A stretch of 64,000 nucleotides of DNA from Desulfuromonadaceae bacterium (GCA_028687585.1 JAQTZV010000003.1:1-64000), one strand, 5' to 3'. Counted from the first letter of the stretch, positions 18,626-28,137 are shown. Program-made: numbers and translations. Notes: a model not told the origin generated them from the sequence alone.

Positions 18626-19930
18626 TTAGACATGAACTGCCTTAAGCTTTCTGGACACCTCCCGGTCGATGAAAAACATCATGACAAGTGTAATGAGCAT
18701 TGTACACGCCGTGACATAGCCAACAGTATCAAAGTGCTGCAGCGGAGCATTTTTAGCTGGCTGGTAAACGATAAGCCCCGCCACAAATGCGGCAATGCCT
18801 CCTGAAACCTGCTGAATGGAAGAATTTATCCCCATATATGCTCCCCGGTCTTTCATATCAGGCACGCCTGAGATGAGTGCCGAAGATGAAATCATTCGTG
18901 ATGAAATCCCCGTGTACAGGATGATATTGATCAAGATGACAATCCAGATTGAGGTAGGGCCAAGTTGGGTGTAGATCATCACCATAATAATGGAAAGAAT
19001 GCTTCCGAAGATAAACAATCTGTATTTACCGTACTTGTCAGCCTGTTTCCCAAGATACGGGCCGACAAATATGGAAACGATTCCAGTTATGAAGAAAATC
19101 TCTGAGAGATGGGTTTCCGGGACAAGAACGTTGTTCACCAGAAATGCGGTGCTGAACGGCATGATCATGAAACCGCCCGTTGCAAGCAGTATCGTCGCTG
19201 CGAAGCCTCTGATGTAGAACGGATTCGATGCGGTGTGCCAAAGGTGAATAAATGCATTTTTATCATGACTACCCTGGAGATGCCCAATAACTGGTTTTAG
19301 TTTGATAGCCATGACCACCCCGATAATTATGGCAATTGCCGCGATCATCAGGAATGGAGCGTGCCAGTCAAAATGTATCGCGAGATAAAGACCAACCGGA
19401 ATGCCAAGAACCTGACTGGCGGCAAAAGCCATTTGTACGACCCCCATCACCCTGCCGCGTACTTGCATCGAGAACATATCGGTTATTATGGCAAATGAAA
19501 TTGCGCCGATAACGCCGCCAAATATCCCGGTGACGACTCTGGCACAGAGCAGAGGCAGATAACTGTCGGCAATAGCGCAGAAAAAAGTGCCGCAGACAAA
19601 ACCGGAGTAAAAAAACAGCAGCATTTTTTTTCTGTCAAACCTGTCGGCAAATCCTGCTGCACATAGCCCTGATGCCCCGGCACTGAAGGCGTATGCGGAA
19701 ACAACCAGGCCGAATTGTGACGTCGAAATACCTAACCCTGGCATGAGGATAGCTCCAAGGGGCGACAGAACCATGAAGTCGAGAACAACCGTAAATTGCA
19801 AAAGTGCGAGAATGGCGATGACAAACTTATCGTAGGGGGTAAAGATATGTTTAGTTGATTCCAAAAAAGTGACCTTTTCTAACGAAATAGAGCACGACGA
19901 ATAACTTCGTTGTCTCCAAACCTGCGTCAA
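18626..19930 (-). CDS. Major facilitator superfamily transporter
   Basis: The product is about 434 residues with 12 helices of the DHA1 drug:H+ antiporter type. The loop-2 motif is GFADRFDRKKMLLF. It begins with TTG overlapping the stop of the aldo/keto reductase gene (TTGA), so it is translationally coupled. The first about 25 residues are polar and lack homology, so a later start is possible. It could export a product of the neighbouring reductase, methyltransferase and nitroreductase genes. Confidence 0.88.
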   Translation of the reverse strand: MTQVWRQRSYSSCSISLEKVTFLESTKHIFTPYDKFVIAILALLQFTVVLDFMVLSPLGAILMPGLGISTSQFGLVVSAYAFSAGASGLCAAGFADRFDRKKMLLFFYSGFVCGTFFCAIADSYLPLLCARVVTGIFGGVIGAISFAIITDMFSMQVRGRVMGVVQMAFAASQVLGIPVGLYLAIHFDWHAPFLMIAAIAIIIGVVMAIKLKPVIGHLQGSHDKNAFIHLWHTASNPFYIRGFAATILLATGGFMIMPFSTAFLVNNVLVPETHLSEIFFITGIVSIFVGPYLGKQADKYGKYRLFIFGSILSIIMVMIYTQLGPTSIWIVILINIILYTGISSRMISSSALISGVPDMKDRGAYMGINSSIQQVSGGIAAFVAGLIVYQPAKNAPLQHFDTVGYVTACTMLITLVMMFFIDREVSRKLKAVHV

Positions 19931-20955
19931 GCATCAGTTTCACTCAGGTGTTTTTCATAGAGTGCATAGTTTGATTTCAAAATCTCAGGGATAGACAATT
20001 CATATGGGCAGCGCTCCAGACAGGCACCACAAGCAGTGCAGAGCAGGACGCTTTCCATAGGCATTTTGCAAAATTCCACCGCAACTGTTGGAGACATTCT
20101 TGATGCGACAACAGGATACCCCATGGCTGGTGTTATCAACACTCCTTGCGGGCAAGGCTGACAATATTCGCAACGACGGCAGAACCGTTTGCCAAGCTCT
20201 TTGCGATAGTTGTTCATGATGTTACGGTCATGTTCGGTAATCACATTTGGCTGAGCATAATAAGAAAGCACCTCATCTATCTGCTCACACGATTCAAATC
20301 CGGGAATCGGAATGACACCGGCATGATCGCGCAGATATTTGAAGGCGACTTCGGCGTTGTCAATTACTCCGCCGCCAAACGGCTTCATGCAGATAAAAGC
20401 CATCTCTTTCTTCCGGGCAGCAGTGATGAGTTCATCCTTTGCCCCCTCCTCAATCAAGTTGAACGGAAACTGAATCGTATCAAATAATCCACTTTGTACC
20501 AGTTTGACAGCCATCGGCAGACTGTGCGATGTCACCCCGATATGTCTGACCTTCCCGGCGGTTTTTGCCTTCATGACCGCTTCCAGAGCACCTGATGGTC
20601 CAGTCGCTTCCAGCCAATCCTTTTCCTGGGCAATCTGGTGCAGTTGATACAGGTCGATATAATCCGTCTGCAACATCCGCAAACTGTTTTCCAGGTGAGC
20701 GGCAATGCCTTCGGCGCTTCGTATCAGACTCTTCGTGGCAATAACCACCTTGTCACGCATGCCGGCAAAGGCCATCCCGATCTTTTCCTCGCTGTCGCGA
20801 TACGCGTTTGCCGTGTCAAAATAGGTAATACCCTTCTCGAACGCATGCCGAAGCACTTTGACCGTATCCTCTTTAGGCAGACGGATAATCGGAATACAGC
20901 CGAAACCGCATTCTGAGACCATCAATTCAGTTTTTCCAAGTTTTACATACTTCAT
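19927..20955 (-). CDS. Aldo/keto reductase with C-terminal iron-sulphur domain
   Basis: The product is 342 residues. The N-terminal barrel has the AKR pattern (FDTANAYRDSEEKIG with catalytic Asp and Tyr, and a Lys in VIATKS). HQIAQEKD supplies the catalytic His region. The C-terminal extension has clustered cysteines, CRRCEYCQPC and CTACGACLERCP, as in the COG1453 group of ferredoxin-linked aldo/keto reductases. It likely reduces a carbonyl using NAD(P)H or ferredoxin in the cytoplasm. It is coupled to the downstream MFS gene. Confidence 0.92.
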   Translation of the reverse strand: MKYVKLGKTELMVSECGFGCIPIIRLPKEDTVKVLRHAFEKGITYFDTANAYRDSEEKIGMAFAGMRDKVVIATKSLIRSAEGIAAHLENSLRMLQTDYIDLYQLHQIAQEKDWLEATGPSGALEAVMKAKTAGKVRHIGVTSHSLPMAVKLVQSGLFDTIQFPFNLIEEGAKDELITAARKKEMAFICMKPFGGGVIDNAEVAFKYLRDHAGVIPIPGFESCEQIDEVLSYYAQPNVITEHDRNIMNNYRKELGKRFCRRCEYCQPCPQGVLITPAMGYPVVASRMSPTVAVEFCKMPMESVLLCTACGACLERCPYELSIPEILKSNYALYEKHLSETDA

Positions 20956-20982
20956 GCCGTCACCTCATGCGGACAATTCTTC

Positions 20983-21237
20983 TCAGTCCTTTGTCATTAA
21001 CCTGGCGCCGAGATCAAAAGCTTTTCGGCAATCATCCGGAAATACCGCCCGATGCCGTTCGCGTCGCTGTTCGGGATCGAAATAGTTGAAAAAAACTTTG
21101 TCATAATCCTCATACTGAAGCGTTTCAAAGCAGCGGAGCGTTTCCGACTTCCCGAACATGCGGGTCAGATAATTCTCGTTCATGCCGAAATGGACGGGAT
21201 AGTTATACTCTTTCATGACCTCTTCAGATACATTCAT
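20983..21237 (-). pseudogene. Flavodoxin-family NAD(P)H oxidoreductase, C-terminal fragment
   Basis: The 84-residue frame (MNVSEEVMKEYNYP to RLMTKD) resembles only the last third of multimeric flavodoxin/NADPH-dependent FMN reductases. MFGKSETLRCFETLQYEDYDKV and FPDDCRKAFDLGARL are typical of that tail. The FMN-binding N-terminus is absent, and a complete methyltransferase gene lies 42 bp upstream, so the gene has been truncated. It may still be translated. Confidence 0.6.
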
Positions 21238-21278
21238 CGTATATGTGCATAACCATTGACACATTCCGTCATCATATT

Positions 21279-22271
21279 TTATTGCTTTTTTCTCTCTCCG
21301 GCTATAATTCCAGTACCATTTGGCAAATCAATTGCTAATTTTCTGATATTATCGAGGTCTGCATCAAGCATCATGTCGGTAATCTCTTTTTGGGAGTAGG
21401 CCTGGCCTGATGGGGTGCCAATAAGCATATTCAATGAAAAAAGTGCCGGATGAAGTGGCGTTACTTTATTGTCATCAAGGATAAATTCCTGAATCAACAA
21501 TAAGCCACCCGGTTTCAAAGCATTTACGGCTTTTTTTATGATTGCAAAGCATGATTCAAGGCTTTCGCTATGCAGTAGTTGAGAAATCCATACTACGTCG
21601 TAGTTAGTGCCCAGTTCGTCGGTGGTTAAGTCGCCTCCTTTAAACATAATGCGCTCGGAAAGGCCAAATTTATTTACAGTTTGCTCCGCAAAAGGTCGGG
21701 TAGTTGGGAGATCAAATATGGTGGCTTTCAACGCAGGGTTCTGAATACAAAAATGTATAGCGTAGGTCCCCGGCCCGCCAGCCAGGTCAAGCAAGTTGCA
21801 GGAGCTACTCAGATCAATCTGTGCAGCAATACGAGGAGCAGAAAGCGAGGCAATGTTGAACATGCCCATCAAAAAACTTTCCCGTTCAATGTCGTCAGCC
21901 TCATGTGATGAATGTTTCCGAACCGAAGCACCGGTTGTCACTGCTTCGTCCAAGCGGCTCCACCCTTCGACCAGGTGGTGATGGTGCATAATGATATGCC
22001 CCATGTACGTGTCAGAGTTTTTTGAAAGATACGTCATACTGAGAGGTGCTGATTTGAACGAGTCACCTTCTTTTTCAAGGAGCTCCATAGCGGTAAGTGC
22101 ATTCAGTAGCATACTTAATCCACGTTCATCGGCCGAAATGGTTTGTGCCAGTTCGCTTGCCGTCTGTGGAACCTCAGCCAATTGAGTAAAGATATTCAGT
22201 TTGACTCCAGCGTGCAACGTGCAGGAACTCCAGTAGCTTCCAGATAATTGAAGTATATCAGGTACATTCAT
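21279..22271 (-). CDS. SAM-dependent O-methyltransferase (acetylserotonin/hydroxyneurosporene type)
   Basis: The product is 330 residues. The N-terminal dimerisation winged helix (SELAQTISADERGLSMLLNALTAMELL) is followed by the Rossmann methyltransferase domain with SAM motif LLDLAGGPGTYAI and post-motifs FDLPTTRPFA and GGDLTTDELG. These enzymes methylate hydroxyls or related groups on small aromatic or polyketide substrates. AAAGGAG precedes the start. The surrounding reductase, MFS and nitroreductase genes suggest a small accessory pathway. Confidence 0.9.
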   Translation of the reverse strand: MNVPDILQLSGSYWSSCTLHAGVKLNIFTQLAEVPQTASELAQTISADERGLSMLLNALTAMELLEKEGDSFKSAPLSMTYLSKNSDTYMGHIIMHHHHLVEGWSRLDEAVTTGASVRKHSSHEADDIERESFLMGMFNIASLSAPRIAAQIDLSSSCNLLDLAGGPGTYAIHFCIQNPALKATIFDLPTTRPFAEQTVNKFGLSERIMFKGGDLTTDELGTNYDVVWISQLLHSESLESCFAIIKKAVNALKPGGLLLIQEFILDDNKVTPLHPALFSLNMLIGTPSGQAYSQKEITDMMLDADLDNIRKLAIDLPNGTGIIAGERKKQ

Positions 22272-22458
22272 GTATTTCTCCTTTTCTTGCCCCAGGGATT
22301 CTCTTGTCAGTGACAGTGATTAAGCCAAGGGGTTCGTTTGATGACGTTTTTCAGTGTAAAGTTAGAGACATTTCATCGCAAAAGTTAGAATCGAATTGAT
22401 GCAAGTTCCAGAGTAAGGGCTGACATCGTTTAGTCCAGCAGGTCTTCCCTCAAATCGG

Positions 22459-23163
22459 TCAGAAAAATTCATGTATTTCAATCTGTCCGGCCAAGTCCAA
22501 AAGGCTCTTCACCGTTAAGGTGGGTTTAATTCCCCACGGGTCGAACAATGCTTCAGGCGAGCGCTTGATCCAAACAGCCTTCATACCTGCAGATAGTGCT
22601 CCTATCACGTCGAACGGATTGCTTGAGATAAGCCAGGCATTTGCACCTGTGGCCCCGGCTTTTCTTAGGAAATGACAATAGACTCCTGGGTTCGGCTTGA
22701 AGGATTTGATCTCATCTACGCTCACTACTCCAAGAAAGTAGTCCCTGATTCCCGCATGCTTCAGTAGAGTCTCTACTGCATCGGCACTGCCGTTTGAAAA
22801 GGCGAATATTTTGAATCCGTATTCCACTGCCCGTTCCAGTCCTTCTTTCACATCATCGAAAGCGGGCAGCACTTTATAAACGTTCAATAGGTCCTGTTTG
22901 TCTTTTTCACTCAGAAACACCTTGAAGAATGTTGAAGTATAATCAAGTGCATCGCTGGTACATCTGGCAAAATTCTCATAATTTTGCATCAGCCCCCGTC
23001 GGAATGAATATTCAAGCTGTTTCTCGCGCCAGATACGAGAGAAGTCGGGAGCCTTGACTCCCACATGCTTTTCCAGGGCAACCACGACGCCATGGGTGTC
23101 AATAAGAGTTCCGTAAACATCAAACGCCAGTGTGATAGGCTTACCAAGTGATTCTTCATGCAT
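22459..23163 (-). CDS. Haloacid dehalogenase type II-like HAD hydrolase
   Basis: The product is 234 residues. The motif I nucleophile is LAFDVYGTLIDT. SNGSADAVETLLKHAGI gives motif II, KPNPGVY the motif III lysine, and SSNPFDVIGALSAGMKAVWIKR the type II (L-2-haloacid dehalogenase) tail. It hydrolyses C-halogen or phosphate bonds; the substrate is not predictable. Orientation matches the methyltransferase and nitroreductase on either side, with gaps of 187 and 52 bp. Confidence 0.9.
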   Translation of the reverse strand: MHEESLGKPITLAFDVYGTLIDTHGVVVALEKHVGVKAPDFSRIWREKQLEYSFRRGLMQNYENFARCTSDALDYTSTFFKVFLSEKDKQDLLNVYKVLPAFDDVKEGLERAVEYGFKIFAFSNGSADAVETLLKHAGIRDYFLGVVSVDEIKSFKPNPGVYCHFLRKAGATGANAWLISSNPFDVIGALSAGMKAVWIKRSPEALFDPWGIKPTLTVKSLLDLAGQIEIHEFF

Positions 23164-23215
23164 ATATGTTCCTGTTCCAGCCTCAGTCCAGACTTATTGA
23201 GATTGGTTTTAAATT

Positions 23216-23818
23216 TTAGAAAGTGTTTTCAATCAGTACTTCATTCAAAAGAATCTTGCCGACTCGTGGAAATGATTCCTGGGTACGTTTGCCAATAGTA
23301 ATCATCATGCTGACGACGTGTCCTTCGGGAAGTTTGATTAGTTTCCCAACCGCTTCAAAATCAAACCCATCCATAGGACAAGAATGCCATCCCTGCTCCT
23401 GGGCTAGGAGCATGATTGACATGGCAATTATGCCGCAAGAGCGCATGGCTTCATCTCGTTGTACTTGCGGTTTGTCACGATAGTAGACATCAATTGCGGG
23501 TATCAGCATCTCCTGGTACATCTGCGGTGCTCCCGCCCAGTAACGAGCCGGCTCTTTTGCCCAGGTATTCAAGTCAGCACAAATGACAAACAGAAGGGAT
23601 GCATCAGTCACCTTGTCCTGGTTCCAGGCGACTTCACGAATTTTCTGCCGTAACGCAGGGTCTTTGACATTCACAATACGCCAGTTCTGAATATTGAAAG
23701 CCGTTGGCGACAGCATAGCCTTTTCCAGCAGGTCAGTCATCTGCTGTTCGCTGATTGCAAATGCCGGGTCAAACATTTTCTCAGCTCGTCTTTCCAGTAT
23801 TGCTGTTGAAACATTCAT
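23216..23818 (-). CDS. Nitroreductase-family FMN oxidoreductase
   Basis: The product is 200 residues from the ATG at 23818, which has AAAGGAGAT in front; a longer frame to 23872 adds 18 residues. The FMN-binding pattern is ILERRAEKMFDPAFAIS, SPTAFNIQNWRIV and CGIIAMSIMLLAQEQGWHSCPM, typical of NfsB-like proteins. It reduces nitro, quinone or enal groups with NAD(P)H. It is first in the minus-strand series running down to the MFS gene. Confidence 0.93.
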   Translation of the reverse strand: MNVSTAILERRAEKMFDPAFAISEQQMTDLLEKAMLSPTAFNIQNWRIVNVKDPALRQKIREVAWNQDKVTDASLLFVICADLNTWAKEPARYWAGAPQMYQEMLIPAIDVYYRDKPQVQRDEAMRSCGIIAMSIMLLAQEQGWHSCPMDGFDFEAVGKLIKLPEGHVVSMMITIGKRTQESFPRVGKILLNEVLIENTF

Positions 23819-23994
23819 GGTTATCTCCTTTAGCTTTGGTGAAAGAAATCCTGAGTACTGTCCTTGTGTCACCAGGACTTTTAATCATGCTCCCTGAGTT
23901 GAGATTGCGAATGTCCTGCTTGTGACATTATTTTCGTGGTATCTAGATTTAGTTATGCACGAACGGTTTGGTTATTCATAATAAGGTAGCTCCT

Positions 23995-24159
23995 ATGGGA
24001 TGGTCAAAGCAAAAACCTACTATGAGGGGATTTCACTGGTACGCAGCCGGAAAAAACAAAGTAGACGGGATCAACATACAAAAAGATCTCAAAATAGTTT
24101 ATGTACACGTTGATCATAATGGCAACATTGTGGGACGAGTAACTGCCAGATATTTCTAG
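23995..24159 (+). CDS. Small hypothetical protein
   Basis: A 54-residue basic protein (MGWSKQKPTMRGFHWYAAGK to RVTARYF). AAGG precedes the ATG at 23995. The C-terminal KIVYVHVDHNGNIVGRVTARYF looks like a beta-hairpin. I do not recognise it. It lies divergent from the nitroreductase and upstream of the purA-like gene. Confidence 0.45.
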   Translation: MGWSKQKPTMRGFHWYAAGKNKVDGINIQKDLKIVYVHVDHNGNIVGRVTARYF

Positions 24160-24339
24160 CTAAAAGGCTGTGACGTATCCAACGTATTACGCAGCACCGC
24201 GCAGAAAGTAGCAACTTCTTCACTGTCTATTGAATCAACAACTACCTGAGCCGGCATAGAAACGTTTTCACCTAGCATCCCTGTGGCGCTTTTGCTATAG
24301 TCATTGCCTAAAAACGATTACGAATCTAAGGGAAAAAAC

Positions 24340-25746
24340 ATGAAACCAGGGTTTTCGGATGTGTTGATTGGTCTTCAATACGGCGATGAAGGGAAGGCGA
24401 GGATCATTGACGTAATTGCTGATGAGTATGACATTATCGCGCGGTTTAACGGCGGCTCAAATGCCGGACATACCATCGAAGCCGGCGACATACGAATCTC
24501 GCTCCATCAAGTGCCGTCCGGCATCTTCTACAAAGACAAGATCCTCTATGTCGGGTCCGGGTGTGTTGTTAATCCGGTGAAGCTGATTGACGAAATCGAC
24601 GAGATCCATGCAGCTGGCGCGTCGCTAGGAGGCAGGTTCCACATATCGAGCCTCGCGACGCTCGTCCAACCTCACCACATCCTCGTTGACCAACTGATCG
24701 GCGGCGACATCGGGACGACCGGCCAAGGCATCGGACCCGCATACTCTGACCGTGCTCTACGCATGAAGGATGGACGACTTCTGAACATCCGCACTGGTGA
24801 CCTCCTGTCGGACTTCGACGGCACACTGCGTCAGATCCAGGACAACCTGGAGGCAACCCTGGTAGCCAACAACCTCGAGATCGACAATCTCCGCATAAGC
24901 CAGACAATGGAGGGATTTGCGAACGCCTCTCGTGAAATAGTCACGTACATCCAGGAAGACACACTTTTCCTGTCAAAGTTGGTGCGCCAAGGTAAGAACG
25001 TGCTGTTTGAGGGCGCTCAGTCGTTCATGCTGGACGTAGTGAAAGGGTCAGTGCCGTACGTTACCTCCAGCTCGACCCAGGCGGCGGCTGCATACTCCGG
25101 CGGGGACCTGCCCCCGACTTTCCATCGCAAGACTATCGGAGTTGCCAAGGCAATCATGTCGCGAGTCGGCAGCGGCCCGTTCTCCTCCGAGTTCGGAGGG
25201 CCGCGGTCTGAGGCCTATTGCAAAGAAAAGAGCAGTGCGAAATCCTTCAAGGACATCGAACGTCAGCAGTCTGCCGGTGACTTGCTGCTCTCGGATGACC
25301 CCTTTGAAGTCGGCGTCGCACTTCGCATCCTCGGCAACGAATACGGCGCGACCACGGGCCGCCCGAGGCGCCTCGGATGCCTTGACCTGGTTCAGCTCGC
25401 ATACGCTGTAAAAGCCAACGGCGTAGACGAAATCTTTCTCACGAAGTGCGACTTGCTGCGAGATTACTCGAGAACTAAAAACGGCACAATGCCGATTGTG
25501 ACAGGGTACCTGTCGAAGGGCACATCTATCGACTATGTGCCTGCGTCTGTCAACAGCTGCCGTGAGCTGGAGACTGCCGTTGAGAACATTCCGTGCTTCA
25601 CAGTCGACATCTCGACAGCAAAATCAGCAGCTGATCTGCCGAAAGAACTGCTGACTCTTCTCGAGCGCATCAACGATACTTCGTGTCAGGTGAGAGGCGT
25701 CGGGGTCGGGCCGGAGCGAAACCAGTTTGTGCTGCTGAAGCCATAG
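24340..25746 (+). CDS. Divergent adenylosuccinate synthetase (PurA) paralogue
   Basis: The product is 468 residues, somewhat longer than the usual ~430. PurA couples IMP, aspartate and GTP to adenylosuccinate. The GTP loop is GLQYGDEGKAR, in place of the usual GxQWGDEGKGK, with the catalytic Asp kept. GGSNAGHT carries the catalytic His. TTGQGIGPAYSDRALR, VLFEGAQSFMLD and GATTGRPRRLGCLD are recognisable. It is clearly unlike housekeeping PurA and sits in the accessory region, so it may be a second copy or act in another pathway. The ATG at 24340 follows AAGGG. Confidence 0.85.
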   Translation: MKPGFSDVLIGLQYGDEGKARIIDVIADEYDIIARFNGGSNAGHTIEAGDIRISLHQVPSGIFYKDKILYVGSGCVVNPVKLIDEIDEIHAAGASLGGRFHISSLATLVQPHHILVDQLIGGDIGTTGQGIGPAYSDRALRMKDGRLLNIRTGDLLSDFDGTLRQIQDNLEATLVANNLEIDNLRISQTMEGFANASREIVTYIQEDTLFLSKLVRQGKNVLFEGAQSFMLDVVKGSVPYVTSSSTQAAAAYSGGDLPPTFHRKTIGVAKAIMSRVGSGPFSSEFGGPRSEAYCKEKSSAKSFKDIERQQSAGDLLLSDDPFEVGVALRILGNEYGATTGRPRRLGCLDLVQLAYAVKANGVDEIFLTKCDLLRDYSRTKNGTMPIVTGYLSKGTSIDYVPASVNSCRELETAVENIPCFTVDISTAKSAADLPKELLTLLERINDTSCQVRGVGVGPERNQFVLLKP

Positions 25747-25920
25747 CGGCAGCGCGCGGCTAGGGAGAGACCTCTGATTTACCGCCGTTTCCGAAGGGAT
25801 AGAGAGATCTTTTTTGAAGTAAACTATAAAATGGCCGTCATGACAATTTGAAATCCTCGATGAGGTCATCAATAATTAACCGATCAGCTAATTGAAATAG
25901 TTCGAAGTGCGTCTACCAGG

Positions 25921-25978
25921 GGGCGCTAAAATCAGAAAAACCCGCTAGAAATAGCGGGTTTTTCTGATTTTAGCGCCC
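25921..25978. terminator. Perfect 27-bp inverted repeat with GAAA loop
   Basis: Arm 1 (25921-25947) and arm 2 (25952-25978) are exactly complementary across a GAAA tetraloop. The inner part, AAAAACCCGCTA/TAGCGGGTTTTT, is a standard bidirectional terminator. The outer 15 bp (GGGCGCTAAAATCAG) extend the pairing well beyond what a terminator needs. It lies 175 bp after the purA-like stop. Confidence 0.85.
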
Positions 25979-26030
25979 AAGGATGTCCAATAGAATTTCA
26001 CAAAATCTCACTTCTTTAAGTATGTCTATA

Positions 26031-26050
26031 GAGTATAAAATTTTATACTC
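26031..26050. other. 20-bp perfect palindrome in an intergenic region
   Basis: GAGTATAAAATTTTATACTC is self-complementary over its full length. It may be an operator or a cruciform-prone site. The stretch 25747-26315 otherwise holds the long inverted repeat at 25921 and no convincing gene. Confidence 0.6.
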
Positions 26051-26315
26051 ATTTTGACCTTATCCATAGTAGTTATACCTGATGACAATCAAGGACAATC
26101 GATCCACTACCAATCGGGGAATTTTTGCAACTATATCTGCGAAAAGCCCTATGGATTTATTTTTTAACTTAATCCAGAATGAATCTGTTTCGTGTAAGCC
26201 TCTTAATATTGCGAGCCTATGACAGAAGTAGAAGTGCTGTTGATGGCAGCTTAACGACAAATTCGCCAGAATCAACCACAAATTGCCCTGCTCCAGCAGG
26301 GGAGAGGAGAGTATT

Positions 26316-26543
26316 ATGATGAGTGAGCAAAGAAATGTACGTACTGATCAGCTGTTGACTCCTAACAAAGTGCATGTTGAGCCCGACACACAACCTTGCA
26401 ATAAATCATGCCGAACGATTGCTCTCATCGATGGTTTTTATCTGTGCAAACTCAGCAAATCTGAATGTGAACACGCCTTCCCTTACGGGTCAAGCTACTT
26501 GTGCCGATCTTCGGACCGCCATAAATACTCGCGTCGAGCTTGA
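26316..26543 (+). CDS. Small cysteine-containing hypothetical protein
   Basis: The product is 75 residues (MMSEQRNVRTDQLLTPNKV to HKYSRRA). GGGGAGAGGAGAG is a strong ribosome site before the ATG at 26316. A short CCCTGC-TCCA-GCAGGG hairpin (26286-26301) sits immediately upstream of it. Five cysteines (C27, C31, C43, C50, C61) could bind metal or form disulphides. No family is recognised and no neighbour suggests a role. Confidence 0.5.
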   Translation: MMSEQRNVRTDQLLTPNKVHVEPDTQPCNKSCRTIALIDGFYLCKLSKSECEHAFPYGSSYLCRSSDRHKYSRRA

Positions 26544-26756
26544 CATCCTGTTTCTCATTGACATATCGGTTGATCCGCTTTCCGTTACGCGGGCGGCAAG
26601 GTTTCCCGGTAGAACAACCGTGATCTCCATGCATACTTGCGCGATGGTTTCTTGTTGCAATCCAGACAATCAGCGGTATAGTTGCAGCATTAACTATCTG
26701 TTTCACAAATGATTTCAAGCACCCATGACGCTGGATATGCGGAGTGACTTGTACGA

Positions 26757-27380
26757 ATGAATTTAATGAAAACATACTTCGGGATCGTGTTTTTCCTTGC
26801 TGCACTGCTGCTGACGGCATGCAGCAAAACCGCACAATTGCCGCTATTGGCTGCTGATGCTTCTATTCTGGCCTTTGGTGACAGCCTCACTGCAGGAACC
26901 GGCGCCGGGGAAACAGAAAGTTATCCCGCCGTGCTCGCTAACCTGATCAGCAGGAAGGTGATAAATGCCGGAATTCCCGGTGAGGTTTCGGCTTCCGGGG
27001 TACTGCGGTTACCAGAACTGCTGGACCAAGAACGTCCCGCCTTGCTGATACTCTGCCATGGTGGCAATGATTTGCTTAGGCACACAAACCACCAGCTGAT
27101 TGCAGACAACCTGCGGGCTATGATTCGTATGGCCAGAGAGCGTAACATATCGGTTATGCTGGTATCAGTACCGTCACTTGGCTTATCACTGAAACCTCCT
27201 CCTCTGTATGGAGAGCTGGCGAACGAATTCAAGATTCCTGTCGAAAGGAAGGCGTTACCGCACATTCTGGGAAAGAACTCACTCAAGTCGGATTATATCC
27301 ATCCCAATGCTGCCGGTTATCGGATGCTTGCAGAGGCTCTGGCAAATCAAATAAAAAAGAGCGGCGCACTTTCCCCGTAA
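26757..27380 (+). CDS. GDSL/SGNH-family lipoprotein esterase (TesA-like)
   Basis: The product is 207 residues. A lipoprotein signal ends at LLTAC. Block I is ILAFGDSLTAGTGA with the nucleophile Ser, block III is HGGNDLLR, and block V is DYIHPNAAGYRML with the catalytic Asp and His. This is the arylesterase/lysophospholipase layout. It hydrolyses acyl esters in the periplasm. It stands alone, 376 bp after the nearest annotated palindrome cluster and upstream of the BI-1 gene. Confidence 0.9.
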   Translation: MNLMKTYFGIVFFLAALLLTACSKTAQLPLLAADASILAFGDSLTAGTGAGETESYPAVLANLISRKVINAGIPGEVSASGVLRLPELLDQERPALLILCHGGNDLLRHTNHQLIADNLRAMIRMARERNISVMLVSVPSLGLSLKPPPLYGELANEFKIPVERKALPHILGKNSLKSDYIHPNAAGYRMLAEALANQIKKSGALSP

Positions 27381-27441
27381 CGCCGTTAACGCTTTCTATT
27401 ATAAAGTCAATGGGATACATTTGTACAAAAGGAGCATTATT

Positions 27442-28137
27442 ATGAATGAGAGTAATACCAGTTACACCCGAACTGCAGGCCACGTAATTGCGAGACAGAA
27501 TGCCCTCGTCCGGCAGGTGTACGCCTGGATGGGAGCAGGACTGACCATCACGGCAGTCATGACGCTGTTCACGCTCTCCTCCCCTGCCATACTTAATGCC
27601 ATATTGGGGAATAGGCTTGTGTTCTATGGTCTGATGATCGGCGAACTGGCACTGGTTTTCACCCTTTCCGGCGCTATCAACAGACTCAGCGAGGCAACGG
27701 CAACACTCATTTTTATTGCCTACTCCGCCCTTAACGGCGTTACCCTTTCTGTAGTGGCACTGGTCTATACTGCCAACTCAATCGCCTCCACCTTCGTTAT
27801 CACGGCGGGGATGTTTGGCGCCATGAGTGTCTATGGATACATGACCAAACGTGACCTGACCTCATGGGGCAGTTTTCTCTTTATGGGATTGATCGGTGTG
27901 GTGATCGCCTCAATCGTCAATATTTTTGTCGCAAGCAGCGCGGTCTCCTGGGTAATATCAGGCATCGGGGTAATTGTGTTCACCGGTCTTACCGCATATG
28001 ACACCTGGAAGATAAAGGAACTGGCAGCCCAGGGCATAGGCGGAAGGAAACCCGCTATCCTTGGCGCGCTAACGCTTTACCTCGACTTCATCAATCTCTT
28101 TCTCATGTTGCTGCGGTTCACCGGCAACAGAAGATGA
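27442..28137 (+). CDS. Bax inhibitor-1/YccA-family membrane protein
   Basis: The product is 231 residues with seven hydrophobic helices. The BI-1 signature is visible: RQVYAWMGAGLTITA at the start and GLTAYDTWKIKELA near residue 185, ending LYLDFINLFLMLLRFTG. Bacterial members (YbhL, YetJ) are pH-sensitive calcium-leak channels or FtsH-associated factors. The ATG at 27442 follows AAAGGAG. Confidence 0.93.
   Translation: MNESNTSYTRTAGHVIARQNALVRQVYAWMGAGLTITAVMTLFTLSSPAILNAILGNRLVFYGLMIGELALVFTLSGAINRLSEATATLIFIAYSALNGVTLSVVALVYTANSIASTFVITAGMFGAMSVYGYMTKRDLTSWGSFLFMGLIGVVIASIVNIFVASSAVSWVISGIGVIVFTGLTAYDTWKIKELAAQGIGGRKPAILGALTLYLDFINLFLMLLRFTGNRR

Noticed and set aside
24159..24281. Minus-strand frame of about 40 codons with protein-like composition
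   Set aside because: No ribosome site or family resemblance, and its end coincides with the stop of the 54-residue gene.
24340..25746. PurZ (2-aminoadenylosuccinate synthase) identity
   Set aside because: The GDEGK motif with catalytic Asp is intact and no Z-genome partner genes are present.
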